A DNA stretch of 33,903 nucleotides, from positions 1 through 33,903 of the forward strand of contig WJIQ01000313.1 in assembly GCA_014730255.1 (NCBI GenBank), written 5' to 3'. The position numbers were made by a program, and so were the translations under genes. How positions within the stretch are numbered: the first letter of the stretch is position 1; every line of letters starts with the position of its first letter. Shown piece by piece: positions 19,703 to 30,100 of the stretch. The notes beneath the pieces are model-generated. The model had not been told where the DNA came from, did no database searches, and worked only from the letters and a program-made list of their open reading frames with translations. This DNA comes from a bacterium (GTDB taxonomy: Bacteria; Krumholzibacteriota; Krumholzibacteriia; LZORAL124-64-63).

Positions 19703-21804
19703 TGCCTCTCTCGTTCCTCAACCCGGCGCTCCTGGTGGGGCTCGCGGCGGCGGCGGTGCCGGTGATCATCCACTTCCTGAGCCAGCGGCGGCTGCGGCGC
19801 GTGGCGTTCAGCGACCTGCGCTTCCTGCGCGAGGAGGAGGCGCACCAGGCGCGGCGTCGTGGGATGCGCCGGTGGCTGCTGATGCTGCTGCGCATCCTGA
19901 TCATCGCCTGCCTCGTCCTCGCGGCCGCCCGCCCGCACTGGGGCGGGCTTCCCGGCGGTGGCGGCCGGGCGACGCTCTTCGTCGTCGACGCGAGCGCCAG
20001 CATGCAGGTCCAGCTCGACGACGGTCGCCGCGCCTTCGATGCCGCGATCGCCCTCGTGGGCGAGATGATGGGCGCATTGCCGGCCGACGCCTCGGTGCAG
20101 GCGATCGCGGCCGGCCCGCAGGCGGTGCCCCTGTTCGCGACCTGGTTGCCGGCGGGAGATGCGGCGCGCGCGGCCCTGGCGGCCGCCCAGGTCACCGACG
20201 GGGCGGTCGATCTGGAGTCGGCGCTGCGCGAGGCCGCCCGCATCGCCACCGAGGCGCCCAGCGAGCCGGTGGACGTGGTCCTGGTGTCCGACCTCCAGGA
20301 GACCGACCTGACGGCCCTCGATGCGGCCGCCGGACCCCTGGCGCGCGCGGGGGCGCGTGTCCTGGTGCAGCGCGTGGGCGATCCGGTGCCGCCCGGCGCG
20401 GTGGTCGGCCTCGATCTGCCCGGCCGGGCGCTCCAGCCCGGCGAGACCGTGCAGGTGCGCGCCCAGGTGCGCCCTGACCGTCCCGACCAGGCCTTCTGGC
20501 TCGAGCTCGACGGCCAGCGCGTGGCCGAGGCGGTGGCCGGATCCACGCGCGAGGGCGGTGCGCCGGTGGAGGTCACGTTCACCGTGACCGCCCCGGGGCC
20601 GGGGCTGCACGTCGGGCGGGTCGGCAAGGAGGCCGACCGGTTGCCCCTCGACGACACGCGGGCGTTCGCCCTGGAGGTGCCGTCGCGGCTCGAGGTGGTC
20701 ATCGCCCATGGTGCGGATCGCGACGGGCTGGGACGCGGTGGCTGGCGCTACCTCGCGCGCGCCCTGGCGCCCGATGCGCGCACGGCCGGCCTGTTCGCGG
20801 TGCGGGCGATGCCCGTCGACAGCCTGGCGGCCACCGGCCTCGACGGGGCCGACCTGCTGGTGCTCGCCGACGCGGGCTCGCCGGGACGCCAGCTCGCGGC
20901 CACGCTGCGGCCCTGGCTCGAGGCCGGCGGCGCCGCGATGATCATGGTCGGCGACCCCGGCCAGGCGCAGGATCTGCGGGCCGGGGTGCTGCCCCTGCTC
21001 GACCTGCCGGCCCAGGCGCGCTGGGTCGCGCGGGCCGACGGGCAGGCGGAGCGTGCGCGGATCGTCGACCCCGGCCATCCCGTGTTCGCCGATCTCGGGG
21101 ACGAGGCGCTCGCGTCGCTGGCGGCCGCGCGCTGGCAGCGGTACTTCGCCGTCGACGAGGGCGATGCCGGGGTGCTGCTCGTCGGCGACGGCGGCGCGCC
21201 GCTGCTGCTCGAGGGCCAGCTCGGCCGCGGCCGCTGGGCCCTCCTGCCCTTCCACCTGCGGGCCGACGCCACCGACGTGATGCTCAACCCGGTGTTCCTG
21301 CCCGTCGTGCAGCGCCTGGCCGCGCGCCTGGTGGCCGGGGGCGTCCGCGCGTTCGATCAACCGGTGGGCGAGGAGCTGGTGCTGCCCGTGCCGGCCGGCC
21401 GGCTCGGCGTCCGGCCGGGCGAGGCGGCGACCGCGCTGCAGGTGGCCGGCCCGCCATCGAACACCCGTCGTCCGGCGCGACTGCGCTGGCAGGCCGCCGG
21501 TCCGGCCGTGGTGGCGCCGCCGGCGCAGCACGCCGGCATCCACGTCTTCACCAGCCGGGACGACACCCTCGGGCTGGTGGCGGCGACGGTCCCGCCGGCG
21601 GAGATGACCACGCGGCGCCTCGCGCCCGACGCCCTTGCCGGAGCCCTGCGGTCAGCCGGCATCGACCAGGTGCTCGACCTCGAGCAGGCCTCGACGGCGG
21701 GGTTCACGCGGGCGCTGGCCGGGCGGGACCTCGCCCGCTGGCTGCTGGCCGCGGCCCTGGTCCTGCTCGGTGTCGAGCTGTGGGTCGGCCGCCGGGTCGG
21801 CTGA
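19702..21804 (+). CDS. BatA-type membrane protein with VWA domain
   Basis: The protein has 700 residues from ATG 19702, and its start overlaps the DUF58 stop by one base. Residues 1-80 form the BatA ('aerotolerance') N-terminal region: MPLSFLNPALLVGLAAAAVPVI with a first helix (~8-26), a basic loop and a second helix (~57-76). A VWA domain follows with VVDASASMQ (Asp96) and LVSDLQETD. Residues ~210-320 are beta-rich. Residues ~330-540 include a GATase-like segment (ADLLVLADAG and LEAGGAAMIMVGD). The C-terminus has a final helix (WLLAAALVLLGVELWV). It is therefore a membrane protein with a soluble VWA region, the presumed target of the MoxR ATPase. The operon here has one Bat-type protein rather than the batA-batB-batD series, and ends with this gene. 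Confidence 0.88.
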   Translation: MPLSFLNPALLVGLAAAAVPVIIHFLSQRRLRRVAFSDLRFLREEEAHQARRRGMRRWLLMLLRILIIACLVLAAARPHWGGLPGGGGRATLFVVDASASMQVQLDDGRRAFDAAIALVGEMMGALPADASVQAIAAGPQAVPLFATWLPAGDAARAALAAAQVTDGAVDLESALREAARIATEAPSEPVDVVLVSDLQETDLTALDAAAGPLARAGARVLVQRVGDPVPPGAVVGLDLPGRALQPGETVQVRAQVRPDRPDQAFWLELDGQRVAEAVAGSTREGGAPVEVTFTVTAPGPGLHVGRVGKEADRLPLDDTRAFALEVPSRLEVVIAHGADRDGLGRGGWRYLARALAPDARTAGLFAVRAMPVDSLAATGLDGADLLVLADAGSPGRQLAATLRPWLEAGGAAMIMVGDPGQAQDLRAGVLPLLDLPAQARWVARADGQAERARIVDPGHPVFADLGDEALASLAAARWQRYFAVDEGDAGVLLVGDGGAPLLLEGQLGRGRWALLPFHLRADATDVMLNPVFLPVVQRLAARLVAGGVRAFDQPVGEELVLPVPAGRLGVRPGEAATALQVAGPPSNTRRPARLRWQAAGPAVVAPPAQHAGIHVFTSRDDTLGLVAATVPPAEMTTRRLAPDALAGALRSAGIDQVLDLEQASTAGFTRALAGRDLARWLLAAALVLLGVELWVGRRVG

Positions 21805-21843
21805 GCGAAGCTGCGCTTGAAAACGTCCGCTCGGCGGCGCATC

Positions 21844-21873
21844 TTGTCTCATACACGACCGATCAAGTATCAT
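21844..21873 (+). promoter_or_regulatory. Candidate nifU promoter
   Basis: TTGTCT (21844-21849), 18 bp, and TATCAT (21868-21873, 5 of 6 matches) lie in an AT-richer patch between the BatA and nifU genes. Transcription would start near 21880, about 38 nt before the nifU start codon. I do not see a convincing IscR-type site or a clear terminator for the upstream operon. Confidence 0.5.
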
Positions 21874-21917
21874 TGCCCGCCGGATCACGGCGAACCTGTC
21901 AGGGAGGCCGGGCGACC

Positions 21918-22805
21918 ATGTGGAACTACTCCGAGAAGGTGATGGAGCACTTCATGAACCCACGCAACGTCGGCGAGGTCGAACGCCCCGACGGCGTGGG
22001 CGAGGTGGGGTCGATGGCCTGCGGGGACGCGCTCCGGCTGAGCTTCCGGCTCGACGAGGAGGGGCGTATCGCCGAGGCGAAGTTCCAGACCTTCGGCTGC
22101 GGCAGCGCCATCGCCTCGAGCTCGATCCTCACCGAGATGATCATCGGCAAGACCCTCGAGGAGGCCGCCCAGGTCACCAACGAGGACATCGCGCGCGAGC
22201 TGGGCGGCCTGCCGCGCGAGAAGATGCATTGCTCGGTGATGGGGCGCGAGGCCCTCGAGGCGGCGATGATCGATCACTACAAGCGCCTCGGACGCGGTGT
22301 GCCGTGCCATCTGCTGAGCCAGGGCGTGATGATCTGCCACTGCTTCTCGGTCACCAAGGACACGATCCGCGACGCCGTCCTGCAGCACGGGCTCGAGACG
22401 GTCGAGGACGTCACCAATTACACCAAGGCCGGCGGCGGCTGCGGCGATTGCCACCACGACATCGAGCACATCATCGAGGAGTGCCGGCAGTCGCGCCCGG
22501 CCAAGCAGCCGATCCAGCTCGGCGCGCTCGGCGACATGCAGCGCGCCAAGGGGGGCGAGAGCGACGAGGAGCGCGAGCTCGTGCACCGCATCCAGGACCT
22601 CCTGCAGAACGACATCGCCGTCGCCCTGCGCAACGACGGCGGCGACATCGAACTGGTCCGCTACAACGACGGCAAGGTCTTCGTGCGGCTCAAGGGGGCC
22701 TGCGCGGCCTGCCGGGTGGCGGACATCACGATCAAGGACTACGTCGAGAAGGAACTGCGTGAGCACGTGCGCGACGATCTCAAGGTGATCGAGGTGACCT
22801 CATGA
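21918..22805 (+). CDS. nifU: Iron-sulfur cluster scaffold NifU (three-domain)
   Basis: The protein has 295 residues from ATG 21918, with AGGGAGG upstream. All three NifU domains are present. The IscU-like N-terminus (1-~125) has scaffold cysteines Cys35, Cys61 and Cys105. The central BFD-like [2Fe-2S] domain has Cys140 and Cys142 (ICHCF) and Cys175 and Cys178 (GGGCGDC). The C-terminal Nfu domain (~218-295) has the CAAC pair Cys262/Cys265. NifU assembles clusters from sulfur delivered by NifS and passes them to apo-proteins. The ATGA overlap with the next gene matches this partnership. Full-length NifU also serves general Fe-S assembly in non-diazotrophs such as Helicobacter, and no nitrogenase genes are visible here, so nitrogen fixation should not be assumed. 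Confidence 0.96.
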   Translation: MWNYSEKVMEHFMNPRNVGEVERPDGVGEVGSMACGDALRLSFRLDEEGRIAEAKFQTFGCGSAIASSSILTEMIIGKTLEEAAQVTNEDIARELGGLPREKMHCSVMGREALEAAMIDHYKRLGRGVPCHLLSQGVMICHCFSVTKDTIRDAVLQHGLETVEDVTNYTKAGGGCGDCHHDIEHIIEECRQSRPAKQPIQLGALGDMQRAKGGESDEERELVHRIQDLLQNDIAVALRNDGGDIELVRYNDGKVFVRLKGACAACRVADITIKDYVEKELREHVRDDLKVIEVTS

Positions 22806-24028
22806 CCGGCGGCAGCTTCGACCTGCTCGAGGGCCTCGGCCCGGTCCCCGAGGGCGGGGTCTACATGGACAACAATGCGACCACGCGCGTGGCGCCCGAG
22901 GTGATCGACGCGATGATGCCGTACCTCGTCGAGCACTACGGCAACCCGTCGAGCATGCACCGCTTCGGCGCCGAGTCGGGACGCGGGCTGACGCGGGCGC
23001 GCGAGCAGGTCGCCGAGCTGCTCGACGCGCGGACGCCGGCCGAGATCATCTTCACCGCCGGCGGCAGCGAGAGCGACAACCTGGCGATCATGGGCACGCT
23101 CCGCTCCCACCCCGACAAGCGGCACGTGGTGACCTCGGCGGTCGAGCATCCGGCGGTCCTCGGCCTGTGCAAGGACCTGGAGAAGCGCCAGGGCTACGAG
23201 GTCGATTACATCGGCGTCGACGGCGAGGGCCGGCTCGACCTGGACCAGCTGCGCGACACCGTGCGCGAGGACACCGCCATCGTCTCGATCATGATGGCCA
23301 ACAACGAGACCGGCGTGCTCTTCGACCCGGTGACGATCGGGGAGATCGTCAAGCAGAAGGGGGTGGTCTTCCACGTCGACGCCGTGCAGGCGGCCGGCAA
23401 GCTGCCGCTGGACGTGCAGCAGCTCGAGATGGTCGACATGATCTCCATCAGCGGCCACAAGCTGCACGCGCCCAAGGGCGTCGGGGCGCTGTACGTGCGC
23501 AAGGGGACGCGGCTGCGGCCGATCATCGTCGGCGGTCATCAGGAGCGCGGTCGCCGCGCCGGGACCGAGAACGTGGCCTCGTGCGTCGCGCTCGGCGCCG
23601 CCTGCGAGCAGGCGGTGATCCACCGTGACGACGAGAATACCCGGGTGCGGGCGCTGCGCGACCGTCTCGAGGCGAAGATCCTGCCGGCGGTGCCCGACTG
23701 TCGGCGCAACGGCGTGCGGGACGAGCGCCTGCCCAACACGGCGAACATCAGCTTCGACTACATCGAGGGCGAGGGGATCCTGCTGCTGCTCGACCGCGCC
23801 GGCATCGCCGCCTCGTCGGGCTCGGCCTGCACCAGCGGATCGCTCGAACCGTCCCACGTGCTGAAGGCCATGGGCATCCCCTTCATCTCGGCGCACGGGT
23901 CGATCCGGTTCTCGCTCTCGCGCTACAATGACGAGCGGGAGATCGACTACGTCGCCGCCGTGGTGCCACGGATCGTCGAGCGGCTGCGGGCGATCACGCC
24001 GTTCAGCAAACAGCGGTCGACGTTCTGA
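22802..24028 (+). CDS. nifS: Cysteine desulfurase (NifS/IscS class)
   Basis: This is a 408-residue PLP enzyme that takes sulfur from L-cysteine, leaving alanine and an enzyme persulfide for NifU. The N-terminal YMDNNATTRVAPEV, the GGSESDNLAI segment, VEHPAVL and the HVDAVQAAGK stretch are all typical. Lys220 in SGHKLHAPKG should hold PLP. Cys343 in SGSACTSG is the catalytic cysteine in the long-loop class I context. The first ~18 residues before VYMDNN are slightly longer than in E. coli IscS. The start overlaps the nifU stop by 4 bp (ATGA), fitting strict coupling. The next gene, a permease, begins 26 bp later and probably shares the transcript. I label it nifS because of nifU; iscS would be an equal description of the protein alone. 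Confidence 0.95.
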   Translation: MTGGSFDLLEGLGPVPEGGVYMDNNATTRVAPEVIDAMMPYLVEHYGNPSSMHRFGAESGRGLTRAREQVAELLDARTPAEIIFTAGGSESDNLAIMGTLRSHPDKRHVVTSAVEHPAVLGLCKDLEKRQGYEVDYIGVDGEGRLDLDQLRDTVREDTAIVSIMMANNETGVLFDPVTIGEIVKQKGVVFHVDAVQAAGKLPLDVQQLEMVDMISISGHKLHAPKGVGALYVRKGTRLRPIIVGGHQERGRRAGTENVASCVALGAACEQAVIHRDDENTRVRALRDRLEAKILPAVPDCRRNGVRDERLPNTANISFDYIEGEGILLLLDRAGIAASSGSACTSGSLEPSHVLKAMGIPFISAHGSIRFSLSRYNDEREIDYVAAVVPRIVERLRAITPFSKQRSTF

Positions 24029-24054
24029 GGTCCGCCGCGGACGGGACCGACGGC

Positions 24055-25359
24055 ATGCTGGAGCGCCAGTTCAGGATCAGGGCCAGCGGCAGCACGGTCG
24101 GCCGCGAGGTGACCGCGGGCGTGACCACGTTCCTGACCATGGCCTACATCATCTTCGTCAACCCGGACATCCTCGGCGCGGCGGGCATGGATCGGGGGGC
24201 GCTGATCACGGCCACGATCCTGGCCGCGGCCTTCGGGACGCTCGTCTCCGGGCTGTGGGCCAACGTGCCGTTCGCCATGGCGCCGGGCATGGGTCTGAAC
24301 GCGTTCTTCGCCTTCAGCCTGGTGATCGGCCGGCAGGTCACCTGGCAGACCGCCCTCGGGGTGGTCTTCGTCTCGGGCGTGATCTTCCTCGTGCTCACCC
24401 TGGTGGGCGTGCGCCGACACGTCGTCGCGGCGATCCCCGAGGAGATGCGCCTGGCCATCCCCGCGGGCATCGGTCTGTTCATCACCTTCATCGGGGCGCA
24501 AAAGCTCGGGCTGATCGTCGCGAGCGAGGCCACCCTGGTCGCCCTCGGCCCGCTGACCGTGCCGGTCGTGCTCGGCCTGACGGGCCTGCTGCTGATCGCG
24601 GTCCTGGAGATCCGCAAGGTCAAGGGCGCGATCCTGATCGGCATCGCGGCGACGACGGCGCTGGGGGTGGCCCTCGGCGAGGTCGCGATGCCCGCGACGC
24701 TGGTCGACGCCCCGCCGAGCCTGGCGCCCGTCTTCCTGCAGATGGACCTCGCCGGCGCCCTGAAATGGGGCATGTGGGGCGCGATCTTCTCGTTCATGTT
24801 CGTCGACCTGTTCGACTCGGTCGGCACCATCGTGGCCTGCAGCTACGAGGCCGATCTCGTGCGGGAGGACGGCACGTTCGAGCGCATCGATCGCGTGCTC
24901 GAGGCCGACGCACTGGCCACCATCGCCGGCTCGGTGCTGGGCACGAGCACGACGACCACGTACATCGAATCCGGCGCGGGCATCGCCGAGGGCGGGCGCA
25001 CCGGACTGGCCAACGTGGTCACCGCGCTCCTGTTCCTCGCCGCGCTGGTGGTCACCCCGCTGATCGCCGTCGTGCCGGGGTTCGCGACCGCGCCGGCGCT
25101 GATCATGGTCGGGGTGGCGATGTTCCGGAACGTCTCGCGCATCGACTTCTCGCGGCTCGACGTGGCGGTGCCGGTGTTCCTGACGATCATCCTCATGCCG
25201 CTGACCTACAGCATCAGCATGGGCCTGGCCTTCGGCTTCCTGGCCTCGATCGCCGCCCGCGTGGCCGCCGGCCGGGCCCGGACCGTCCACCCGGTGATGT
25301 GGGGCATCGGCGCGATCTCGGCGCTGGAGATCGCCGTCTCGGCCGCCGGCACCGGCTGA
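24055..25359 (+). CDS. AzgA-type purine permease (NCS2 superfamily)
   Basis: The protein has 434 residues and about 12-14 membrane segments. The N-terminus GREVTAGVTTFLTMAYIIFVNP is the hallmark of the AzgA/PbuG group of nucleobase permeases (COG2252). The APGMGLNAFFAF segment, FVDLFDSVGTIV, and the TSTTTTYIESGAGIAEGGRTGL segment are also family signatures. Members import adenine, guanine or hypoxanthine by proton symport through the inner membrane. The exact base is not predictable by eye. It lies 26 bp after nifS and 80 bp before a lipoprotein gene. No purine-metabolism genes or purine riboswitch are visible nearby, so its link with the Fe-S pair looks incidental or reflects shared transcription only. 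Confidence 0.92.
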   Translation: MLERQFRIRASGSTVGREVTAGVTTFLTMAYIIFVNPDILGAAGMDRGALITATILAAAFGTLVSGLWANVPFAMAPGMGLNAFFAFSLVIGRQVTWQTALGVVFVSGVIFLVLTLVGVRRHVVAAIPEEMRLAIPAGIGLFITFIGAQKLGLIVASEATLVALGPLTVPVVLGLTGLLLIAVLEIRKVKGAILIGIAATTALGVALGEVAMPATLVDAPPSLAPVFLQMDLAGALKWGMWGAIFSFMFVDLFDSVGTIVACSYEADLVREDGTFERIDRVLEADALATIAGSVLGTSTTTTYIESGAGIAEGGRTGLANVVTALLFLAALVVTPLIAVVPGFATAPALIMVGVAMFRNVSRIDFSRLDVAVPVFLTIILMPLTYSISMGLAFGFLASIAARVAAGRARTVHPVMWGIGAISALEIAVSAAGTG

Positions 25360-25439
25360 GCGGGAACTTCCCCTTGCTCCACGCGTCAAATGGCTCAACA
25401 TTGGGCCCCACGTGCGATCCCCCGAACCGAGGCGTGAGA

Positions 25440-27161
25440 ATGCAGATGATGACGCGGCCCTGGATCTGGCTGCTCGTGGCGGCGGCGCTGCTGCTGGTGG
25501 GCGGCTGCTCGGACGACGACGAGAACACTCCGCCCACGCTGGACCTCCTCTTCCCGGACGACGGTTACCGGTTCGACGGCTCGACCGACGAGGTGGTCCT
25601 GCTCGTCCAGGACAACGGCAACGTGGCCGTGGTCGAGGTCACGCTCGACGGCGAGGTGGTCGCCACGGTGCGCGACACCAAGGGCGAGCTCGCCATCGAG
25701 CTGCCGGTGGGCCGGTGGGCCGACGGGCTCGACCACGTCCTCGACGCCCGGGCCCTCGACGTCGAGGGGGCCGAGGGCGAGGTCGCCGCGGTCACGATCT
25801 CCATCGACCCCTCGCTGCAGACCGTACCGCAGATCGTGGCGATCGCGCCGAGCCCCGACGACCCCGATCAGCTCCGTCTCGAGTGGCTCGATCATCCCGG
25901 GGCGACCGGCTACCGCTACGAGGTGGCCCGCACCGACGGCTTCAGCGAGCTGCTGGCCTCCGGCGAGACCGGCGACCAGTCGGTCGATCTGCCCGACCTC
26001 AACACCTCGCTGCTCTACGCGCGCGTCCGGGCCACCGTCGACGGCACGGAGACCGGCTGGAGCCGCACCTTCCGTTACGACGGCACCACGGGCTGGCGCG
26101 AGGTCTACGAGCTGCCCAACCGCCAGATGGGCACGGCCGTCCTCACCGCGCCCGACGGCTCGCTGCGTCTGTTGAGCCACGCCGTGCGCGAGGCCCGCGT
26201 GGCCGGGGCGCAGGTGCAGCTGCTGGCCGTCTCGGCCGAGGGCGACCTGCTCGCCGCGCACGACCTCCTGGACGCCACGTACTGGCCGACGAGCCACCTC
26301 CTGGTGGATGGGACCCTGCTGCTGGCCGGCCTGCGCACCGATGGCGGCGGATTCGTCGCGGGGTTCGACCTCGACGGCGACGCGGTCTTCGCCGACGAGC
26401 CGGGCGACCATCTGCCGACCGCGCTCTGGCAGGACCCCGGCGGCGAGGTCCGGCTCGCCGGCACCGACCTGCGCGAGGGCGCTGCCGGCGGCGTGATCCT
26501 CACCCTCGATGCGGCCAGCGGCGCGACCACCGAGCTCGTGACCTTCGCGCTGGAGTCCGGCCGCGAGGTGCTCGCAGGCTGGCCGCGGCCGGATGCGGGC
26601 TGGGTCGTGGCCGGGCAGCTTCCCGACGAGGCGGAGGACGTCTACGGTGGCGTCTACGCGCGCGGGCTCGCCGTCGATGGCGCGACCGACTGGAACCTGC
26701 GCGTCGGCGCGGCCGACCGCTGGCTCATGCGGGGCCACGGCACCGATGGCCAGGGCCAGTACGTGCTGACGGGCATCGCCTACCGGGCCGACCCGGTGCG
26801 GCGCTACGCCTTCCTCGTGAACTTCGATCACCGCGGCCGCCTGCGCTGGCAGATCGGCGAGTCGCGGTGGCATCACTACGCCGACGTCGAGCCCACCCTG
26901 GACGGCCGCTGGACCGCGGTCGGCGCGCGCCGGCGCAGCGTCACCAGCGAGACCTGGCTCTACGACACCGCCCTGCGCGGCTTCTCCAACGCCGGCCTGC
27001 CGCTGTTCGAGAATCAGCACCGCCTGGGCGTCGAATCGCAGGGCTGGGGACTGGCCCCGCATCCGGACGGCGGCTGGTACGTCACCGGCTTCACCACCGC
27101 CGATCGCAACGAGTACCAGGCCGACCTGCTGCGGGTCGACGACCTCGGCGAGCTCGATTGA
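25440..27161 (+). CDS. Lipoprotein with Ig/fibronectin-like domains and a propeller-like region, function unknown
   Basis: The protein has 573 residues. I chose ATG 25440, which has GAGGCG 5 bp upstream; ATG codons 6 and 9 bp later are possible. Residues 1-23 form a lipoprotein signal with lipobox VGGC (Cys23), followed by SDDDENTPP. The Asp residues after Cys hint at inner-membrane retention by enteric rules, which may not apply here. Residues ~31-118 look like a bacterial Ig-like domain. Residues ~120-215 look like a fibronectin type III domain (LRLEWLDHPGATGYRYEV). Residues ~220-573 contain repeated strand patterns with 'GW...' and 'G...LTG' motifs, suggestive of a beta-propeller similar to delta-60/SBBP-repeat proteins. 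No catalytic motif is visible. It lies 3 bp before mfd, so it is in the same transcription unit. Confidence 0.75.
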   Translation: MQMMTRPWIWLLVAAALLLVGGCSDDDENTPPTLDLLFPDDGYRFDGSTDEVVLLVQDNGNVAVVEVTLDGEVVATVRDTKGELAIELPVGRWADGLDHVLDARALDVEGAEGEVAAVTISIDPSLQTVPQIVAIAPSPDDPDQLRLEWLDHPGATGYRYEVARTDGFSELLASGETGDQSVDLPDLNTSLLYARVRATVDGTETGWSRTFRYDGTTGWREVYELPNRQMGTAVLTAPDGSLRLLSHAVREARVAGAQVQLLAVSAEGDLLAAHDLLDATYWPTSHLLVDGTLLLAGLRTDGGGFVAGFDLDGDAVFADEPGDHLPTALWQDPGGEVRLAGTDLREGAAGGVILTLDAASGATTELVTFALESGREVLAGWPRPDAGWVVAGQLPDEAEDVYGGVYARGLAVDGATDWNLRVGAADRWLMRGHGTDGQGQYVLTGIAYRADPVRRYAFLVNFDHRGRLRWQIGESRWHHYADVEPTLDGRWTAVGARRRSVTSETWLYDTALRGFSNAGLPLFENQHRLGVESQGWGLAPHPDGGWYVTGFTTADRNEYQADLLRVDDLGELD

Positions 27162-27164
27162 TCC

Positions 27165-30100
27165 ATGACTGATGGGCCGGACACGGCGACCGCCACCCTG
27201 CTGATCGACCACCTCGCCGACGAGCGTGGCGAGGGTCTGCTGACCGAAGTCGCCGACCGCCTCGACGCCGTGGTCCGGGACGCGGACCCGTCGGCCCCGC
27301 CGCTGCTGGTGGGTCTGCAGGCCAGCGCGCCGGCGGTGCTGGTGGCGAGCTGGTTCCAGCAGCGCCAGCGCACCTCGTTGTGCGTCGTCCCCACCCGCGA
27401 GGGCGCCCTGCAGCTGGCCGACGACCTCGAGGCCTGGCTCGGACGCGAGCGGGTCGTCTACCTGCCGCAGCCCGAGGTCCTGGTCTACGACCGCAAATCG
27501 CCGGACCCGGCGCTCGTCGGCGACCTCCTCGTCGGCGTCGACCGCCTGCGCGGCCCCGAGCCGGTGCTCGCGGTGACCAGCCTGTACGCGGTCCGCCAGC
27601 GGATGATGGCCCCGCAGACCCTGACCCGCTCGCTGCTGCGCCTGGAGGTCGGCCAGCGGATCGACCCCGACGCGTTCTGCGAGGACCTCGGCATCCGGGG
27701 CTACCGGCCGTCGGGCATGGTCGTCCGGCCCGGCGACTTCGCGCGCCGCGGTGGGCTGATCGACGTCTACGCCCCCGGCGAGCTGCCCCTGCGCATCGAG
27801 CTGTTCGACGACGAGATCGTCTCCCTGCGGCGCTTCGACCCCGAGAGCCAGCGCGGCGAATCCGGCAGCCGGATCAAGCGGGCGGTGATCTACCCGGTCA
27901 GCCAGCTGCTGCGCGAGGAGGACGCCCAGCTCGCCTGCCTCGGGCGCCTCGAGCAGGAGAAGCTGGACGGCCGCCTCGACGAGGACGAGTACTTCGACCT
28001 CGAGGCCCGCATCGAGGAGGGCCGCACCGACGACGGTCTGGAGACGTTCCTGCCGTGGTTCGGGCCCACCGCGCGCCTGCTCGACTACCTGCCCGACAGC
28101 TCGGCGGTCTTCTGGTTCGAGCCGGTCAAGCTCGGCGTGCAGACCGAGGTGCTGGCCGACGAGCTGCCCCGCCTGCGCGAGACCCGCCTGGCCCGCGACC
28201 CGGTGGTTCCCGACGAGCGCGAGCTGCTCTGCTTCCCGGACGAGCTCGGCGACGCCCGCCTGCGGCACGTCTGGCTCTCCGAGTCGTGGATCAAGGGCGA
28301 CGCGGCCGGCCGCTGGCTCGATCGCGATCCCGGCCCGCTGATCGATCACGGGACGGCGCGCAGCGACCTCAAGGGCGGCGACATCGACCGCCTGCGCGGC
28401 TACCTCGACGAGCAGGAGCGGGCCGGCGCCACGGTCCTGCTCCTGTGCGACAACAAGGGGCAGGCCGACCGCCTGGCCGACCTGCTCGACGAGCACGACC
28501 TCGGGCCGCCCCGCTCGCGCCCCATGGTGGGGCACCTGACCGCCGGCTTCGTCTGGCCCGACCTGAAGCTCTCGGTGATCACCGATCACGAGTTCTTCGA
28601 GCGGTACCGCCGCCAGGGCCGGGTCCGCCACAAGGGCTCGGGCGTGGTCAAGGACCGCGCCAGCCTGAAGGCCGGCGAGTACGTGGTGCACGTCGAGTAC
28701 GGCCTCGGCCGCTACCGGGGCCTGAAGCGCATCTCGGTCGAGGGGTCCGAACGCGAGTGCCTGGAGATCGAGTACGCCGACCACGGCAAGGTCTTCGTAC
28801 CGGTCGAGAACATCGACCAGGTCGAGCGCTACAGCAGCGACACGACCTCGCAGCCGACCCTGGCCAAGCTCGGCTCGGGCGCCTGGGCGAAGATCACCAG
28901 GCGGGCGCGCAAGGCGATCCGCGCCATGGCCGCCGACCTGCTCGAGCTCTACGCCGCGCGCGAGGCCATGCCCGGCAAGGCGCACGAGCCCGACGGCACC
29001 ATGCAGCGGGCCATGGAGGAGAGCTTCCTGCACGAGCCCACGCCCGACCAGCTGACCGCCATCGTCGAGGTCAAGCAGGACATGGAGCGCGACCGGCCCA
29101 TGGACCGCCTGGTGTGCGGCGACGTGGGCTTCGGCAAGACGGAGGTCGCCATGCGCGCGGCCTTCAAGGCGGTCATGGGTGGCCGCCAGGTGGCCGTGCT
29201 CTGCCCGACGACCCTGCTGGCCCACCAGCACGGCCAGACCTTCGCCGAGCGGTTCCGCGACTTCCCCGTGCGGGTCGAGGTGCTCAGCCGCTTCCGCTCG
29301 ACGGCCGAGGTCAAGCAGGTCACCCAGGAGGCGCGCGAGGGCAAGGTCGACATCGTGATCGGCACGCACCGGCTGCTCTCGCGCGACGTGCGCTTCGAGA
29401 ACCTGGGCCTGCTGGTCGTCGACGAGGAGCAGCGCTTCGGGGTCCGGCACAAGGAGCGCCTGAAGGAGCTGCGCAAGACCGTCGACGTGATGACCCTCTC
29501 GGCCACGCCCATCCCGCGCACCCTCTACCTCGCGCTCATGGGCGCGCGGGACATGTCGCTGATCAACACGCCGCCGCGCGACCGGCTGCCCATCCATACC
29601 GAGCTGTGCACCTTCAGCGACGAGATCCTGACCGAGGCGATCCTGCGCGAGCTGCACCGGGGCGGCCAGGTCTTCTTCGTGCACAACCGCGTGGAGACCA
29701 TCGAGTCGGTGACCGCCCGCATCAGCCAGGCGCTGCCGTCGGTGCGCGTCGCGTATGCGCACGGTCAGATGAAGGAGGACCAGCTCGAGACCATCATGCG
29801 GCGCTTCCTGGCCCACGAGTTCGACGTCCTGGTCACGACGACCATCATCGAGTCGGGCCTGGACATGCCGCGGGTCAACACACTGATCGTCGACCGCGCC
29901 GACCGCTTCGGCCTGGCGCAGCTCTACCAGATCCGCGGCCGCGTGGGCCGCTCGAACCAGCGCGCCTTCGCCTACCTGATGACCCCGCCGGGCGAGAAGC
30001 TCACCCCGGAGGCGCGCCGCCGCCTCGCCGCGCTCGAGGAATTCCAGGCCCTGGGCTCGGGCTACCACATCGCCATGCGCGACCTGGAGATCCGCGGCGC

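Noticed and set aside
21918-24028. Evidence for nitrogen fixation from nifU and nifS
   Set aside because: No nitrogenase structural or cofactor genes are visible, and this pair is used for general Fe-S assembly in non-diazotrophs.
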